The notes beneath the pieces are model-generated. The model saw only the letters and a list, made by a program, of their open reading frames with translations. It made no database searches and had not been told where the DNA came from. The translations under genes were made by a program, and so were the position numbers. From contig CAJQUW010014752.1 in assembly GCA_907163375.1 (NCBI GenBank), positions 1-64,000 of the forward strand: a stretch of 64,000 bases of DNA, given 5' to 3'. Positions 63,355 to 64,000 of this stretch are shown here, in pieces (the first letter of the stretch is position 1; each line of letters begins with the position of its first letter). The DNA comes from Prostheceraeus crozeri (lineage: Eukaryota; Platyhelminthes; Polycladida; Euryleptidae).

Positions 63355-63621
63355 CTACAGCCTACCAATTCTGCTGAGAGAGTCAAAGACTCTCTCTTTG
63401 GTAGCACTGTCGACTTCCACACTAACTGACATGTGAGTATAGAGTGGAATGTAGCGCCATTCCGTTGGATTGGCAGCAGTTGCTGTCATCGGATTGCCAA
63501 TCCGAGCAAGATTGTTGTGGACTCTGTCTTGCTCCTCTAGCCTGACAAACTCCTCAAATAAATTCCGCGGCCTTAACTGCGGTCCGCGAGGAGAGCTAAC
63601 TTGACTGTTCGGCGTCTGCAT
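63355..63621 (-). CDS. Small protein, Polinton 2 right side
   Basis: 88 residues, not recognised: MQTPNSQVSSPRGPQLRPRN, a helical LFEEFVRLEEQDRVHNNLAR, then strand-like YIPLYTHMSVSVEVD. A TATA box on the minus strand (GGTATATAAACC, about 63650-63661) stands about 30-40 bp upstream. It lies between repeat copies 2 and 3. Confidence 0.5.
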   Translation of the reverse strand: MQTPNSQVSSPRGPQLRPRNLFEEFVRLEEQDRVHNNLARIGNPMTATAANPTEWRYIPLYTHMSVSVEVDSATKERVFDSLSRIGRL

Positions 63622-63680
63622 GATTGAAATGAAATGAAATGAGAGGCAGTGGTTTATATACCCCTCTAACGCGACGCAAC

Positions 63681-63829
63681 GTTCAAGTTGACTGATAGCA
63701 GATTCAACTTAATGATAGTATGTCGCCAGTCCGAAGACTGGCCCAGGGCAAACCGCGTGGAGGTTCTATCATGTCTTGCCCCTAGGTGGCCCTTAAGAGA
63801 GCCGATGGTTCGTTCTCAGGGAGTGACGT
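63681..63829 (+). repeat. 144-bp dispersed repeat, copy 3 (diverged)
   Basis: About 149 bp; same start GTTCAAGTTGACTGATAGC, with several small insertions and substitutions. Beyond it to the window end no gene was seen. Confidence 0.85.
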
Positions 63830-64000
63830 GATGGGGTGGTGAAGGCGGGCAAAGATCTGCGAATGGAAAATGATATGTATTAGAATAGGATATACTATTC
63901 TTATTTGCTTTTCACTTACCAAGTTAGTCATCCTAAAGTGTAGTCCTCCGCGCGATCCGAATCGAACAATTTTATGGAGATTGGGCCGCGCAAAGTTCGT

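Larger units (their letters stand above)
45030..64000. mobile_element. Polinton 2 (Maverick/Polinton, partial in window)
   Basis: A second Polinton with the full gene set: integrase, ATPase, capsid, core protein and protease on the + strand, polymerase on the - strand, plus PC4/TBP-like, exonuclease-like, RING-like and small genes. Protein identity to Polinton 1 is low enough to make it a separate lineage. The left end abuts the 44.3-45.0 kb repeat and shows no terminal repeat, so it seems cut short; the right terminal repeat was not found and may lie past the window. About one break was seen among the main genes, so the inside looks mostly whole. Exact limits are uncertain. Confidence 0.9.

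Overview
The window is animal genomic DNA, probably from a marine invertebrate. It has short GT-AG introns, TATA-box promoters, AATAAA-type 3' ends, many 'taggccta' palindromes and a dense load of DNA transposons. No ordinary host gene could be recognised with confidence. Most of the information lies in two different Polinton/Maverick elements and the smaller transposons around and inside them.

Layout. 1-1.56 kb: divergent repeat units, met again in opposite orientation at 44.3-45.0 kb. 3.1-4.8 kb: a decayed Tc1-type transposon. 4.8-8.4 kb: no gene seen. 8,444-30,158: Polinton 1, with 372-bp terminal inverted repeats that match exactly and a TGCATT target duplication. It carries two small left-end genes, a six-exon gene, DNA polymerase B and a PC4/TBP-like gene on the + strand. 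On the - strand it carries protease, major capsid, basic core protein, a conserved structural-type protein, integrase, a conserved partner of the ATPase, packaging ATPase, several small proteins and an IAP-like UBA/RING region. A Tc1-like DD35E transposon sits in the capsid gene. 30.4-31.6 kb: a fold-back mariner-type element. 34.3-35.7 kb: a Crypton-like tyrosine recombinase. 35.8-40.9 kb: a stack of nested non-autonomous transposons. 41.0-41.2 kb: a mariner fragment at an assembly gap. 42.1-44.2 kb: an intact ~680-residue ORF of an unassigned repeated family. About 45.0 kb to the window end: Polinton 2, from a clearly different lineage, its left end cut short next to the 44.3-45.0 kb repeat and its right end not seen.

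How the genes fit. Both Polintons carry the standard set: protein-primed family B polymerase, chromodomain integrase, FtsK/A32-type ATPase, adenain-like protease and double-jelly-roll capsid. The unusual part is transcriptional. Both encode, beside the protease and on the opposite strand, a protein whose C-terminal half resembles TATA-binding protein and whose N-terminal half resembles PC4 ssDNA-binding coactivator. Many of their genes have clear TATA boxes. In Polinton 2 two promoters facing inward from the two sides share CCAAT/TATA/leader sequence and end in a start codon placed exactly at a splice donor (ATG|GTAAGT). Downstream acceptors give at least three ORFs a common M-A-S start. Polinton 1 looks young by its ends but is broken in several genes (about half a dozen breaks plus one transposon insertion). 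Polinton 2 looks largely whole inside, with about one break seen.
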